Part shown: positions 1 through 5,909 of the stretch, in pieces
How positions within the stretch are numbered: the stretch's first letter is position 1
How the letters are laid out: each line of letters starts with the position of its first letter
NCBI GenBank assembly: GCA_900545455.1
Contig: UQZF01000109.1
Span: 1-9,271 of the forward strand
DNA: 9,271 nt
Reading direction: 5' to 3'
From: an uncultured Eubacteriales bacterium
Lineage (GTDB): Bacteria > Bacillota > Clostridia > Lachnospirales > Lachnospiraceae
Program-made: the position numbers and the translations under genes
Notes under the pieces: generated by a model
Told to the model about the DNA's origin: nothing
Database searches by the model: none
The model's input: the letters and a program-made list of their open reading frames with translations, nothing else

Positions 1-79
1 GAAGCTGTGCCATGACTGTTCCCGCAAGCATGACTGCCGCAGTAGCTATGGCGCACACGCGCCCAATCATTTTTCTCAT
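1..79 (-). CDS. Exported protein, N-terminal fragment only
   Basis: An ATG at 77-79 opens a frame that runs off the left edge of the window after 26 codons. The visible residues begin MRKMIGRVCAIATAAVML and continue AGTVMAQL. This is a signal peptide: a short basic start, a hydrophobic core, and an A-x-A-like end (VMA) with no lipobox cysteine in view. The start overlaps the stop codon of the upstream yesL-like gene by one base (TAATG), and a purine-rich GGAGAAGGAAGG stretch inside the end of that gene can serve as ribosome binding site, so translation is probably coupled. A second ATG three codons in is an alternative start. Its position behind a sugar transporter and yesL would suit a secreted carbohydrate-active or surface protein, but the mature part is outside the window and I cannot name it. 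Confidence 0.7.
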   Translation of the reverse strand, partial: MRKMIGRVCAIATAAVMLAGTVMAQL

Positions 80-699
80 TATCCTTCCTTCTCCTTTCTC
101 TCTATATCCTTAAAAATATATAACGCACCTGCACTTATCGTGTATATAATGCAGGCAGGTCCTATAAGTATCATAAAATACATTGTTGTCGTATTCCATA
201 ACATCACCACAAGCTCAAGGGCAACTATGAGTGTCATCGCAATCGAGCGCCCGAAATACCTTGTGTAGATTTCAAAAGAATTTTTCATGGTATTGATAAA
301 AGAATTTTCATATCTCGCAAGCAGCGCATACGAGTACATAAATCCCGTCACTCCTATAACCGCCGCAAGTATCCCCATCACGAGACATATAAACGGATTT
401 CCCTCAATCTTGTTAAAAAGCTCAAAATCCAGATATGCCGCATACGCTATCAGAAGATTCAACAGCCCAAGCGGTATACCCTTTTTCCAATTTTCCTTAA
501 ACGCTTCCAAAAATGCCTTGAATATATAGCCCTCGCTCCCGTCCGCCATCTTAAGCCCAACCGAAAATGCCGCCGTCGTGGAAGCACCGATAGTCACAAC
601 CGGCAGTGAAAATACCAGCCAGAAAAAGTTCAGCTTCACTATCTCCCAGAATGTTGATATGAACTTGTAGAGCGGGCTGTCCACACTGAAAAATTTCAT
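79..699 (-). CDS. YesL family (DUF624) membrane protein
   Basis: A 206-residue integral membrane protein of the YesL/DUF624 family, which is found beside CUT1 sugar transporters and YesM/YesN two-component systems in Firmicutes; its biochemical role is not established. The family signature is near the N terminus, residues 18-43: WEIVKLNFFWLV followed by a P-x-x-T-x-G-A-S-T-T-A stretch. I see about five hydrophobic segments, near residues 22-45, 76-93, 102-126, 152-172 and 173-196, with a basic cytoplasmic tail (ERKEKEG). The start chosen is the ATG at 697-699, because AAAGGAG stands 7 bases before it. An open frame continues upstream to 786, but that part runs through terminator hairpins and does not resemble the family. 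It follows the solute-binding protein gene after a terminator, so its expression may depend on readthrough. Confidence 0.88.
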   Translation of the reverse strand: MKFFSVDSPLYKFISTFWEIVKLNFFWLVFSLPVVTIGASTTAAFSVGLKMADGSEGYIFKAFLEAFKENWKKGIPLGLLNLLIAYAAYLDFELFNKIEGNPFICLVMGILAAVIGVTGFMYSYALLARYENSFINTMKNSFEIYTRYFGRSIAMTLIVALELVVMLWNTTTMYFMILIGPACIIYTISAGALYIFKDIERKEKEG

Positions 700-714
700 C
701 AAATATCTCCTTTT

Positions 715-760
715 ATAAAAAGGACTGTCACACTTAAATGCAGCCTTAGTGCAACAGCCC
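715..760 (-). terminator. Intrinsic terminator or attenuator before yesL-like gene
   Basis: Read on the minus strand, GGGCTGTTGCACT (760-748) pairs with AGTGTGACAGTCC (734-722). All 13 positions pair if three G-U wobbles are allowed, around a 13-base loop, and TTTTT (721-717) follows at once. This is a good factor-independent terminator for the permease-permease-binding protein operon. The T-run ends only four bases before the AAGGAG of the yesL-like gene (712-707), so readthrough is needed for that gene unless a promoter lies within 761-850. Confidence 0.8.
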
Positions 761-769
761 TCAATATGT

Positions 770-839
770 AAAGCGGACATTCGCAATCCGCTTTCGCTAC
801 TTGCTCATGAACGCAGTCGCTTTGCTTATTCTGCGTTCA
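770..839 (-). repeat. Two perfect stem-loops after the binding-protein gene
   Basis: Two inverted repeats lie between the stop of the solute-binding protein gene and the terminator. One has 9-bp arms TGAACGCAG (808-816) and CTGCGTTCA (831-839) with a 14-base spacer. The other has 8-bp arms AAAGCGGA (770-777) and TCCGCTTT (787-794) with a 9-base spacer. Neither is followed by a T-run on either strand, so they are not classical terminators. They could protect the 3' end of the transporter mRNA, but that is inference. Confidence 0.6.
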
Positions 840-850
840 AATAACCTTAA

Positions 851-2557
851 TTACTTTGCGTCCTTTGCACGAACTGCTTCCTCGAGCTCATGGCGGATTG
901 AAGCCTCATTCTCGTTCCACTCCATGCACTGCTCATAACCATACTCATAAGCATCTGAAATCATCTTAGACACGATTGACTCGAACTCAGCATCCGTTGA
1001 AGCGTATACTGCATTCCAGCTTCCGTTTACGATACACTTGGTAACCTGATTCCATGTTACCTCAAGCTCATCGGATCTTACACCGTCCGTGTATGAGGTT
1101 GCAGGTGCTACCTTGTATTCATGCTGGTTGAGATAATCCTGAATTGAAATTGCTCCCGTCCTATCTCTCCAATCCTGCTCAATATCACAGGAAGCTTCAG
1201 CTAAGTTGCTCTTCCAGTTCTGCCAGTTGTAGGTCTCACCGTTAGAATCAGGGTTCTGTGCATCAAGAGACCATGTGATGTTGTTAATCTGCTGACGTCC
1301 GTCTCCGAATGTACCTAAATCATCAGGCATTACCGTGTTGACATCCCTGATTGCACTTGCACCAAGCTCAGTAAAATGAGTGTTCTTGTCTTCATCATAG
1401 TACCATGTAACGCCCTCAGGACCGTACTCTGATACCATTCTTCCCTCAGGTGTGCATAACCAGTTGATGATCTCCATGCAAAGCTCAGGATATTCTGTCT
1501 TAGCACCTATTGCCCATATTCTGTTTCCTCCCGCAGTGTCCATACCATATACGATAGGAGTTGCATCCTCAGGCTTCATTGTGAGCATCATCTTATTCTT
1601 GGCTATATGATCCTCAGTATTGTATGCAAGAGAACCTGCATAGTTGAAGATTGAAAAGAATACACCGCCGTTTAATACCTTATCAATCATCTCATTATAG
1701 GTCTGTGTCATTGAATCCGGATCAAGAAGACCTCTCTGGTACAGAGTGTTAAAAAACTTTAACATTTCAAGATATGGTCCGTTCTCCTCAAGAGCGCCGT
1801 GGAACTCACCTGTATCGCTGTCATACAGTCCAAGATGAAGCTCGTCGTAACCATACCACGCTGTCGCCATAGACTTAACATACATTACCATGTTGCCGTC
1901 CCAGTCAGGCCATAAGGACACACCGTAGGTCTTGTTGCCCTTATCATCAGTAGGACAGAGTGCCTGCATATCTGCAAGTAAGTCTGCAAGGTCATCGAGT
2001 GTCTTAACCTCAGGATAGCCTAACTCCTTGTATAAATCCCATCTTAAATCCCATGTATAGAAGAAATCCTGATGATCCTCACTGCTTGTTGCTATTCCGT
2101 GACCGATACCATGAACAAGACCGTCCGAGTTAATCTGCTTATTTTTCTCAAGAGCTGCCTGCATGTTCTCAACTATGTACGGACCGTACTGCGTCAAAAT
2201 ATCATCCTCGTTCCAGTCAAGAAGAGCACCTGACTCAACTGCTGACTTGTATTCCTTACCTGCACTTCCGAATACAACTATGTCTCCTAAGTTTCCGGAC
2301 TCCATTCTTGTATCGAAGGTTCCGTCTGATTCAGGAATGATATTGAGCTTAACATTGAAGCGGTCCAACATTTCCTTGGCAAACCATCCAACCTGCTCTC
2401 CGTTGTAGTTAGCTAACTGGCTGAACACAGTGAGTGTTATAGGCTCACCCTTTCCACCATTCGCCGCATTGCCCTTAGAACATGCGCTCATTGAGAGCAC
2501 CATTGCTGCCGAAAGTGTGACAGCCGTGATTTTTTTTAATAATTTTGATTTTCTCAC
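851..2557 (-). CDS. Sugar ABC transporter solute-binding lipoprotein (LipO/YtcQ type)
   Basis: A 568-residue extracellular substrate-binding protein of the CUT1 (family 1) group, which captures a mono- or oligosaccharide outside the membrane and delivers it to the two permeases encoded just upstream. Residues 1-26 are a lipoprotein signal: basic MRKSKLLKK, a hydrophobic core, and a lipobox ending SMSAC, with C26 as the lipidated residue. The mature part starts with a flexible Gly/Asn/Lys stretch and then ITLTVFSQ, the usual first strand of this family. Tryptophans and tyrosines typical of sugar pockets are plentiful (LWPDWDG, NRIWAIG, GVTWYYDE), and CMEIINWLCTPEGR is a typical late family motif. 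The length, longer than a maltose-binding type protein, fits the LplA/LipO/YtcQ subgroup. The start is GTG (2557-2555), nine bases after AAGGAG. It follows the second permease gene by 61 AT-rich bases without a terminator, so it belongs to the same operon. The substrate cannot be told from the sequence. Confidence 0.92.
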   Translation of the reverse strand: MRKSKLLKKITAVTLSAAMVLSMSACSKGNAANGGKGEPITLTVFSQLANYNGEQVGWFAKEMLDRFNVKLNIIPESDGTFDTRMESGNLGDIVVFGSAGKEYKSAVESGALLDWNEDDILTQYGPYIVENMQAALEKNKQINSDGLVHGIGHGIATSSEDHQDFFYTWDLRWDLYKELGYPEVKTLDDLADLLADMQALCPTDDKGNKTYGVSLWPDWDGNMVMYVKSMATAWYGYDELHLGLYDSDTGEFHGALEENGPYLEMLKFFNTLYQRGLLDPDSMTQTYNEMIDKVLNGGVFFSIFNYAGSLAYNTEDHIAKNKMMLTMKPEDATPIVYGMDTAGGNRIWAIGAKTEYPELCMEIINWLCTPEGRMVSEYGPEGVTWYYDEDKNTHFTELGASAIRDVNTVMPDDLGTFGDGRQQINNITWSLDAQNPDSNGETYNWQNWKSNLAEASCDIEQDWRDRTGAISIQDYLNQHEYKVAPATSYTDGVRSDELEVTWNQVTKCIVNGSWNAVYASTDAEFESIVSKMISDAYEYGYEQCMEWNENEASIRHELEEAVRAKDAK

Positions 2558-2618
2558 TTTTTTATTCTCCTTATTTACATTTTATTTTACTAAAATTTCA
2601 ATTTCAAATCAATACAAT

Positions 2619-3581
2619 TTAACCCTTGACTGCACCTAACATGATACCCTTTTCAAAATATTTCTGCAGGAACGGATATACAAGAAGAATAGGTATGATT
2701 GTTACCATTGATACCGTATACTTGATAACCTTCATGTTCATCTGCTGCTGCATTGCCGCGCTCGCTGCCGTCGTGTTGTTCATAATACTGTCGAGGTTGC
2801 TTGACGAGTTGAGGTACACATACAGTCTGTGCTGCAAAGTGTAGAGCTTCGGGCTGTTCTGCATGTAGATAAGTGAGTCGGTAAATGAGTTCCAGTGACC
2901 CACGGCACCAAATATCGTGATTGTCGCGAGTATCGGTTTACATAGTGGGAATATAATTTTTCTGAACACTGTCATAAAGCCCGCACCGTCTATGTATGCA
3001 CTCTCCTCAAGCTCCGCAGGTATCGACTCAATATAGGTCTTTACAAGGATGATATTGTACGGTGCTACAATTCCCGGAAGAATGTAGACAAGGTAGTTAT
3101 CGGTAAGACCTAACATAAGGAAATTCAAGTATACAGGAATAATGCCTGCGTTGAAGTACATTGTAATAACAAGGAATCTGTACCAGAATTTTCTGTGCCA
3201 CATCTCCTTCTTGGTTACAAGGTATCCTGCAAGAGCGGAAGCAAGCACCATCAGGAATGTTCCTATAAGTGTTCTTGATACAGATACAAGGAATGCGTTT
3301 CCGAGGTCGTTGACCTGAAGCATTGCAACGTAGTTGTGAAAATTGATTCCAACCGGGTAAAAATTAATCTTACCTGCACGAACTAAATCATTCGAGGATA
3401 TGGTATTGATGAACAAATAATAAAACGGGAAGAAACATGACAGTGTAAACAATGCAAAAAATGCATAATTTAATATGTTGAATACAATGTCTGATGGTTT
3501 CAACCTGTACTGCTTCTTGTGCTTTCTGTAATAAGCTCTCTCTGCTTTGGCATCGAGTCTTTCCTGTGCTGTCTTTGCCAT
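2619..3581 (-). CDS. Carbohydrate ABC transporter permease (LplC/YtcP type)
   Basis: A 320-residue inner-membrane permease, one half of a CUT1 sugar importer channel. A basic cytoplasmic N terminus (residues 1-30) is followed by about six membrane segments, near 36-60, 97-121, 133-153, 162-182, 217-235 and 286-304. The ATPase-contacting EAA loop is at about 190-216 and reads ELEESAYIDGAGFMTVFRKI, then IFPLCKP. The C terminus, KGIMLGAVKG, is typical of the LplC/YtcP branch. The ATG at 3581 has the strong AGGAGGTG site five bases before it, and that site overlaps the region just after the TAG stop of the first permease (11-base gap), so the pair is tightly coupled. No ATPase gene is nearby; in this family a shared MsmK-type ATPase encoded elsewhere normally serves. 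Confidence 0.95.
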   Translation of the reverse strand: MAKTAQERLDAKAERAYYRKHKKQYRLKPSDIVFNILNYAFFALFTLSCFFPFYYLFINTISSNDLVRAGKINFYPVGINFHNYVAMLQVNDLGNAFLVSVSRTLIGTFLMVLASALAGYLVTKKEMWHRKFWYRFLVITMYFNAGIIPVYLNFLMLGLTDNYLVYILPGIVAPYNIILVKTYIESIPAELEESAYIDGAGFMTVFRKIIFPLCKPILATITIFGAVGHWNSFTDSLIYMQNSPKLYTLQHRLYVYLNSSSNLDSIMNNTTAASAAMQQQMNMKVIKYTVSMVTIIPILLVYPFLQKYFEKGIMLGAVKG

Positions 3582-3592
3582 ATTTCCACCTC

Positions 3593-5044
3593 CTATACGA
3601 TACTTTCGCCACGGATTGCTTTTGATATTCCGTTAGCTACAAAGAGCAAGATTACACTCACAATAGTCTTTACCATACCTACAACCGTGGACAGAGGAAT
3701 GAGTCCTCCGCTGATACCAAGCTTATATACATAGAGATCTAACACCTCGATGGTGCTTGTATTGTTGGCTGTCTCGAATACAAGGTACTGATCCATACCA
3801 TTGCTTAAGATACCTGCAACTGACATAAGAAGAAGTACACAGTATGTAGGAAGAAGTCCCGGAAGTGTTATATACCACATCTTCTGGAAACGTCCCGCCC
3901 CGTCAACCGTAGCTGCCTCATAGAGCTGGACATCAATTCCGGATATAGCCGCTATGTAGATGATTGCGCTCCATCCCGTTCCCTTCCACATGCCCCACGC
4001 GAGCATCTTAACCCAGGTTCCGGAGTCACCCATAAGATAGTTGGTTGCGTGGTTCGCTCCTGTTATCATCGTGAGGAAACCGTTTAAGAAACCGTCTGTT
4101 GAGAAGATTGCATATGCAATAGCGTAAACTAAAACCCAGCTTATGAAGTTAGGAATTGTCGTAAATGTCTGTACAATCTTTCTGAACCATGAACACTTAA
4201 TCTCGGATATGAATATGGCAAATGCCATAGGAATCCAGCTTGTAGCAATTCCAAGTCCGCTCATTACAAGTGTATTTCTGAGAACTCTTACGATATCTCT
4301 TTTTGTTGCCGCATTGTTGAACAGATACTTAAACCACTTCATTCCGACAAAATTGTCTGCCGAAAGTGTTCCGCCTGCCGAGTAATCGAAGAATGCATAT
4401 CTCCATCCGAACAAAGGAAGATAGCAGAATATAAATGCAAGCATTGCAAACGGAAGGAACATAAGGAATAACCTGTACTTTGTCTGCATCTCCATCTTGT
4501 CGGCTTTATCTGCCTTAGGCAGAACCACAAGATTAAGTATTGAAAATACAAGCTGTATAAGTGCAGCCACAAGAAAGATTATAAAGCCCATCGCAAATCC
4601 CGGTCCAACCTTCTCAGGTCTGCTGCATGCCATCATCTCATTGTAGCCAAGCATAAGAACCACAAGTCCTGCACTCTGTATAACTGCACCGACAAGCGAA
4701 ATCTTATTGCTCAGATTTTTCATTTTAAGATTTCCAAGAGATACACATGAGCCTGCCGCACACACCACAATACCGATACATATAAGCATACTTCCCATAA
4801 AAATAAATGTGTATGCCGACTGTGATACCCAGCCCTGACGTATTGCTCGTCCTGCTCCACTTACAAGACTGCTGTATGACACGCCTGCCGTAAATACCGA
4901 AAGATTCTTGCTTATCAGTGCTGAAAAGCGTCCCGGATTGATTGCGGGAAGAAACATCATGAACACTGACAGAAGCGAAACCAGACGCGAAATATAGTAG
5001 AACTTATTAGCTTTTTTCTCTCTTTTGCTGATTATTTCGTTCAT
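3593..5044 (-). CDS. Sugar ABC transporter permease (LplB type) with extra N-terminal membrane domain
   Basis: A 483-residue permease, clearly longer than the roughly 300-320 residues usual for LplB/YteP proteins. Residues from about 186 to the end are the ordinary permease core, starting MQTKYRLFLMFLPFAML and carrying the EAA loop at about 375-395, YEAATVDGAGRFQKMWYITL. Residues 1-185 are an added domain with about four hydrophobic segments (near 18-36, 77-103, 113-134 and 149-175) joined by an outward loop of about 40 residues, then a charged linker ADKADKMEMQ. The frame is continuous, with one strong start: ATG at 5044 preceded by AAGGAGGT at good spacing. No second ribosome binding site is evident at the core's beginning. 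It is the first gene of the transporter operon and ends 11 bases before the second permease. The extra domain could influence pairing, regulation or membrane placement; I do not recognise its family. Confidence 0.92.
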   Translation of the reverse strand: MNEIISKREKKANKFYYISRLVSLLSVFMMFLPAINPGRFSALISKNLSVFTAGVSYSSLVSGAGRAIRQGWVSQSAYTFIFMGSMLICIGIVVCAAGSCVSLGNLKMKNLSNKISLVGAVIQSAGLVVLMLGYNEMMACSRPEKVGPGFAMGFIIFLVAALIQLVFSILNLVVLPKADKADKMEMQTKYRLFLMFLPFAMLAFIFCYLPLFGWRYAFFDYSAGGTLSADNFVGMKWFKYLFNNAATKRDIVRVLRNTLVMSGLGIATSWIPMAFAIFISEIKCSWFRKIVQTFTTIPNFISWVLVYAIAYAIFSTDGFLNGFLTMITGANHATNYLMGDSGTWVKMLAWGMWKGTGWSAIIYIAAISGIDVQLYEAATVDGAGRFQKMWYITLPGLLPTYCVLLLMSVAGILSNGMDQYLVFETANNTSTIEVLDLYVYKLGISGGLIPLSTVVGMVKTIVSVILLFVANGISKAIRGESIV

Positions 5045-5071
5045 CTTGATACCTCCTTGCTTTATGCTTAC

Positions 5072-5111
5072 ATTATATATTTTTCACTTATTTTTTAATA
5101 CCGTCATTATA
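5072..5111 (-). promoter_or_regulatory. Candidate promoter region of the transporter operon
   Basis: Two perfect TATAAT boxes on the minus strand, at 5111-5106 and 5077-5072, lie 62 and 28 bases before the permease ATG in a very AT-rich stretch. Neither has a recognisable TTGACA box 16-18 bases upstream, as expected if an activator helps, so the call rests on the -10 boxes and position only. An imperfect palindrome TGCAGTGCA (5135-5143) lies just upstream and could be an operator, but it is short enough to be chance. Confidence 0.4.
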
Positions 5112-5172
5112 AGTTCAAAAATGCATTCACTTTTTGCAGTGCAGTTTTTTGTGTTTTGAATCTCCTATAAAG

Positions 5173-5478
5173 ATGATGTCGAGGTCAAACAGGCATGAGT
5201 ATTTTGAATGTATAAACGAATGTATTTATGCATTTTGCTTCCGATTGTGCGAAGCAAGGTGTTCTAAGGACTCCGGCATACCTATTGATAATGTCCGCCA
5301 CCGATGCAAAATCAGCCATCCATGGCTGTTTGCATCTATTCCGACATCCATGTCGGAATTGGCTGCGCTGTGAACGTAGTCCTAAGAACAACTAAGCTTC
5401 TTCCAAAAGTCGCAAAATGCATAAATACATTCGTTTATACATTATGAAGATATTTTGCCTGTTTGACCTCAACATCAT
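5173..5478. repeat. 306-bp imperfect palindrome enclosing the minus-strand RNA element
   Basis: The ends are inverted repeats of 22 bp with one mismatch (5173-5194 against 5457-5478; the left one starts ATGATGTCGAGGTCAAAC). Next inward is a perfect 32-bp inverted repeat (5207-5238 against 5412-5443; its middle reads AAACGAATGTATTTATG). Further in, TGTTCTAAGGACT (5260-5272) faces AGTCCTAAGAACA (5378-5390) with a one-base indel. The centre holds the two AUGGAU hairpins. Such a structure can fold as one long RNA hairpin on either strand or as a DNA cruciform. Confidence 0.92.
5223..5427 (-). ncRNA. TwoAYGGAY-type structured RNA motif, copy 1
   Basis: Read on the minus strand there are two adjacent hairpins separated by one A (5337). 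Hairpin 1 is ATTCCGAC-ATGGAT-GTCGGAAT (5359-5338), with a perfect 10-bp stem counted to the central GG. Hairpin 2 is a two-part stem, GATGCAAA with TTTGCATC outside and CAGCC-ATGGAT-GGCTG inside (5336-5303), with a two-base AT bulge. The AUGGAU loops (5351-5346 and 5323-5318) match the AYGGAY loops that define the TwoAYGGAY motif described in Clostridia and gut metagenomes; its function is unknown. The hairpins are closed by the GTTGTTCT/AGAACA stem (5390-5260) and a long outer stem. The orientation is set by AUGGAU, since the other strand would read AUCCAU. It lies in the same direction as the transporter operon and would fall in its leader if a promoter lies farther upstream. Confidence 0.78.
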
Positions 5479-5487
5479 ATACATACG

Positions 5488-5779
5488 GATGTCAAAACCT
5501 GCTCAATAAACTTAATAATGTGTGATGTGTTATATTTATGTATATCACGACTTTTGGAAGATGCATGGTTGTTCTTGGCACTCTGCTCACCATATAGCCA
5601 AAGTCAGCATGGATGCTGACTTAGATGCCATAGCCCATGGATGGGCATTTGGCATCGTTGGTGTATGTAAAAAACACCTTGGCAGAGTGCTTAGAACAAC
5701 CCGCATCGGACAACGGAGTTGATATGCATAAATATAACATGTCATACATATGTAAATTAGATTGGCATGTTTTGACACC
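5488..5779. repeat. About 290-bp imperfect palindrome enclosing the plus-strand RNA element
   Basis: Outer arms GTCAAAACCTGC (5491-5502) and GCATGTTTTGAC (5765-5776) pair at 11 of 12 positions. Middle arms TGTTATATTTATGTATATC (5528-5546) and GATATGCATAAATATAACA (5721-5739) pair at 18 of 19, with the odd one a possible G-U wobble. Inner arms GGTTGTTCT..GCACTCTGC (5567-5586) and GCAGAGTGC..AGAACAACC (5682-5701) pair fully apart from a two-base internal mismatch. The arms are less perfect than those of the neighbouring palindrome at 5173-5478. Confidence 0.88.
5533..5734 (+). ncRNA. TwoAYGGAY-type structured RNA motif, copy 2
   Basis: This is a second copy of the same element on the opposite strand. 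Hairpin 1 is AAGTCAGC-ATGGAT-GCTGACTT (5601-5622). After one A comes hairpin 2, an outer stem GATGCCA/TGGCATC (5624-5630, 5650-5656) and an inner stem GCCC-ATGGAT-GGGC (5633-5646). The loops are at 5609-5614 and 5637-5642. A further small hairpin, GGTGT/ACACC (5660-5678), follows before the closing stem. It aligns with copy 1 over its whole length: CGACTTTTGGAAG, GTTGTTCTT, TCAC, AGCCAA, TTAGAACA and ATGCATAAATA recur at matching places. Its 3' end faces the terminator of the surface-protein gene, and it runs antisense to all protein genes here. No promoter with good -35 and -10 boxes is evident in the ten bases between the two palindromes. Confidence 0.78.
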
Positions 5780-5817
5780 TGTGTCCTATGACGATTTGAC
5801 CTTAGCATCATATATAG

Positions 5818-5859
5818 TAAAAAACTGCCGCCTGACATTTCGTGCCATGGCGACAGTTT
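5818..5859 (-). terminator. Strong intrinsic terminator of the surface-protein gene
   Basis: On the minus strand AAACTGTCGCC (5859-5849) pairs with GGCGGCAGTTT (5832-5822), 11 bp with one G-U. After a bulged A the stem continues as TGGCA/TGTCA with loop CGAAA. TTTTTT (5824-5819) follows. It stands 50 bases after the stop codon of the surface-protein gene and separates that gene from the transporter operon. Confidence 0.92.
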
Positions 5860-5909
5860 CATTTTTGATTGACCGTTATTCAGTTGCCGAAACTCTTTAA
5901 GCCCTAAGC

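Larger units (their letters stand above)
5173..5811. mobile_element. Possible compound palindromic element with terminal inverted repeats
   Basis: The block containing both palindromes begins ATGATGTCGAGGTCAAA (5173-5189) and ends TTTGACCTTAGCATCAT (5795-5811), an inverted pair with three mismatches in 17. A third copy of the end motif, TTTGACCTCAACATCATATA (5462-5481), is a direct repeat of 5795-5814 at 18 of 20 positions. This layout resembles a non-autonomous, MITE-like element or two nested insertions. There is no transposase gene and I find no clear target-site duplication, so mobility is only a hypothesis. Confidence 0.4.

Noticed and set aside
700..786. N-terminal extension of the yesL-like protein to 786
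   Set aside because: The extra 29 codons run through the terminator and lack a ribosome binding site, whereas the ATG at 699 has a strong one and the family normally starts there.
5185..5391. A 68-codon minus-strand frame in the intergenic region
   Set aside because: It lies wholly inside the palindrome and RNA motif, has no ribosome binding site, and its peptide is rich in Arg/Cys with no recognisable fold; the RNA structure explains the sequence.
5173..5811. CRISPR array or tandem repeats in the intergenic block
   Set aside because: The repeats are inverted and few, with no regular spacer pattern; they form palindromes.
5141..5828. GCAGTTTTTT (5141-5150) and its reverse complement AAAAAACTGC (5819-5828) as the outermost ends of the intergenic element
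   Set aside because: Ten AT-rich bases can match by chance, the right copy is part of the terminator stem and T-run, and spacing to the inner end motifs differs (22 against 7 bases).
5522..5862. Overlapping plus- and minus-strand frames of 66-91 codons around the second RNA motif
   Set aside because: Both strands stay open across the inverted repeats, as expected by chance, with no ribosome binding site; one also runs through the terminator hairpin.
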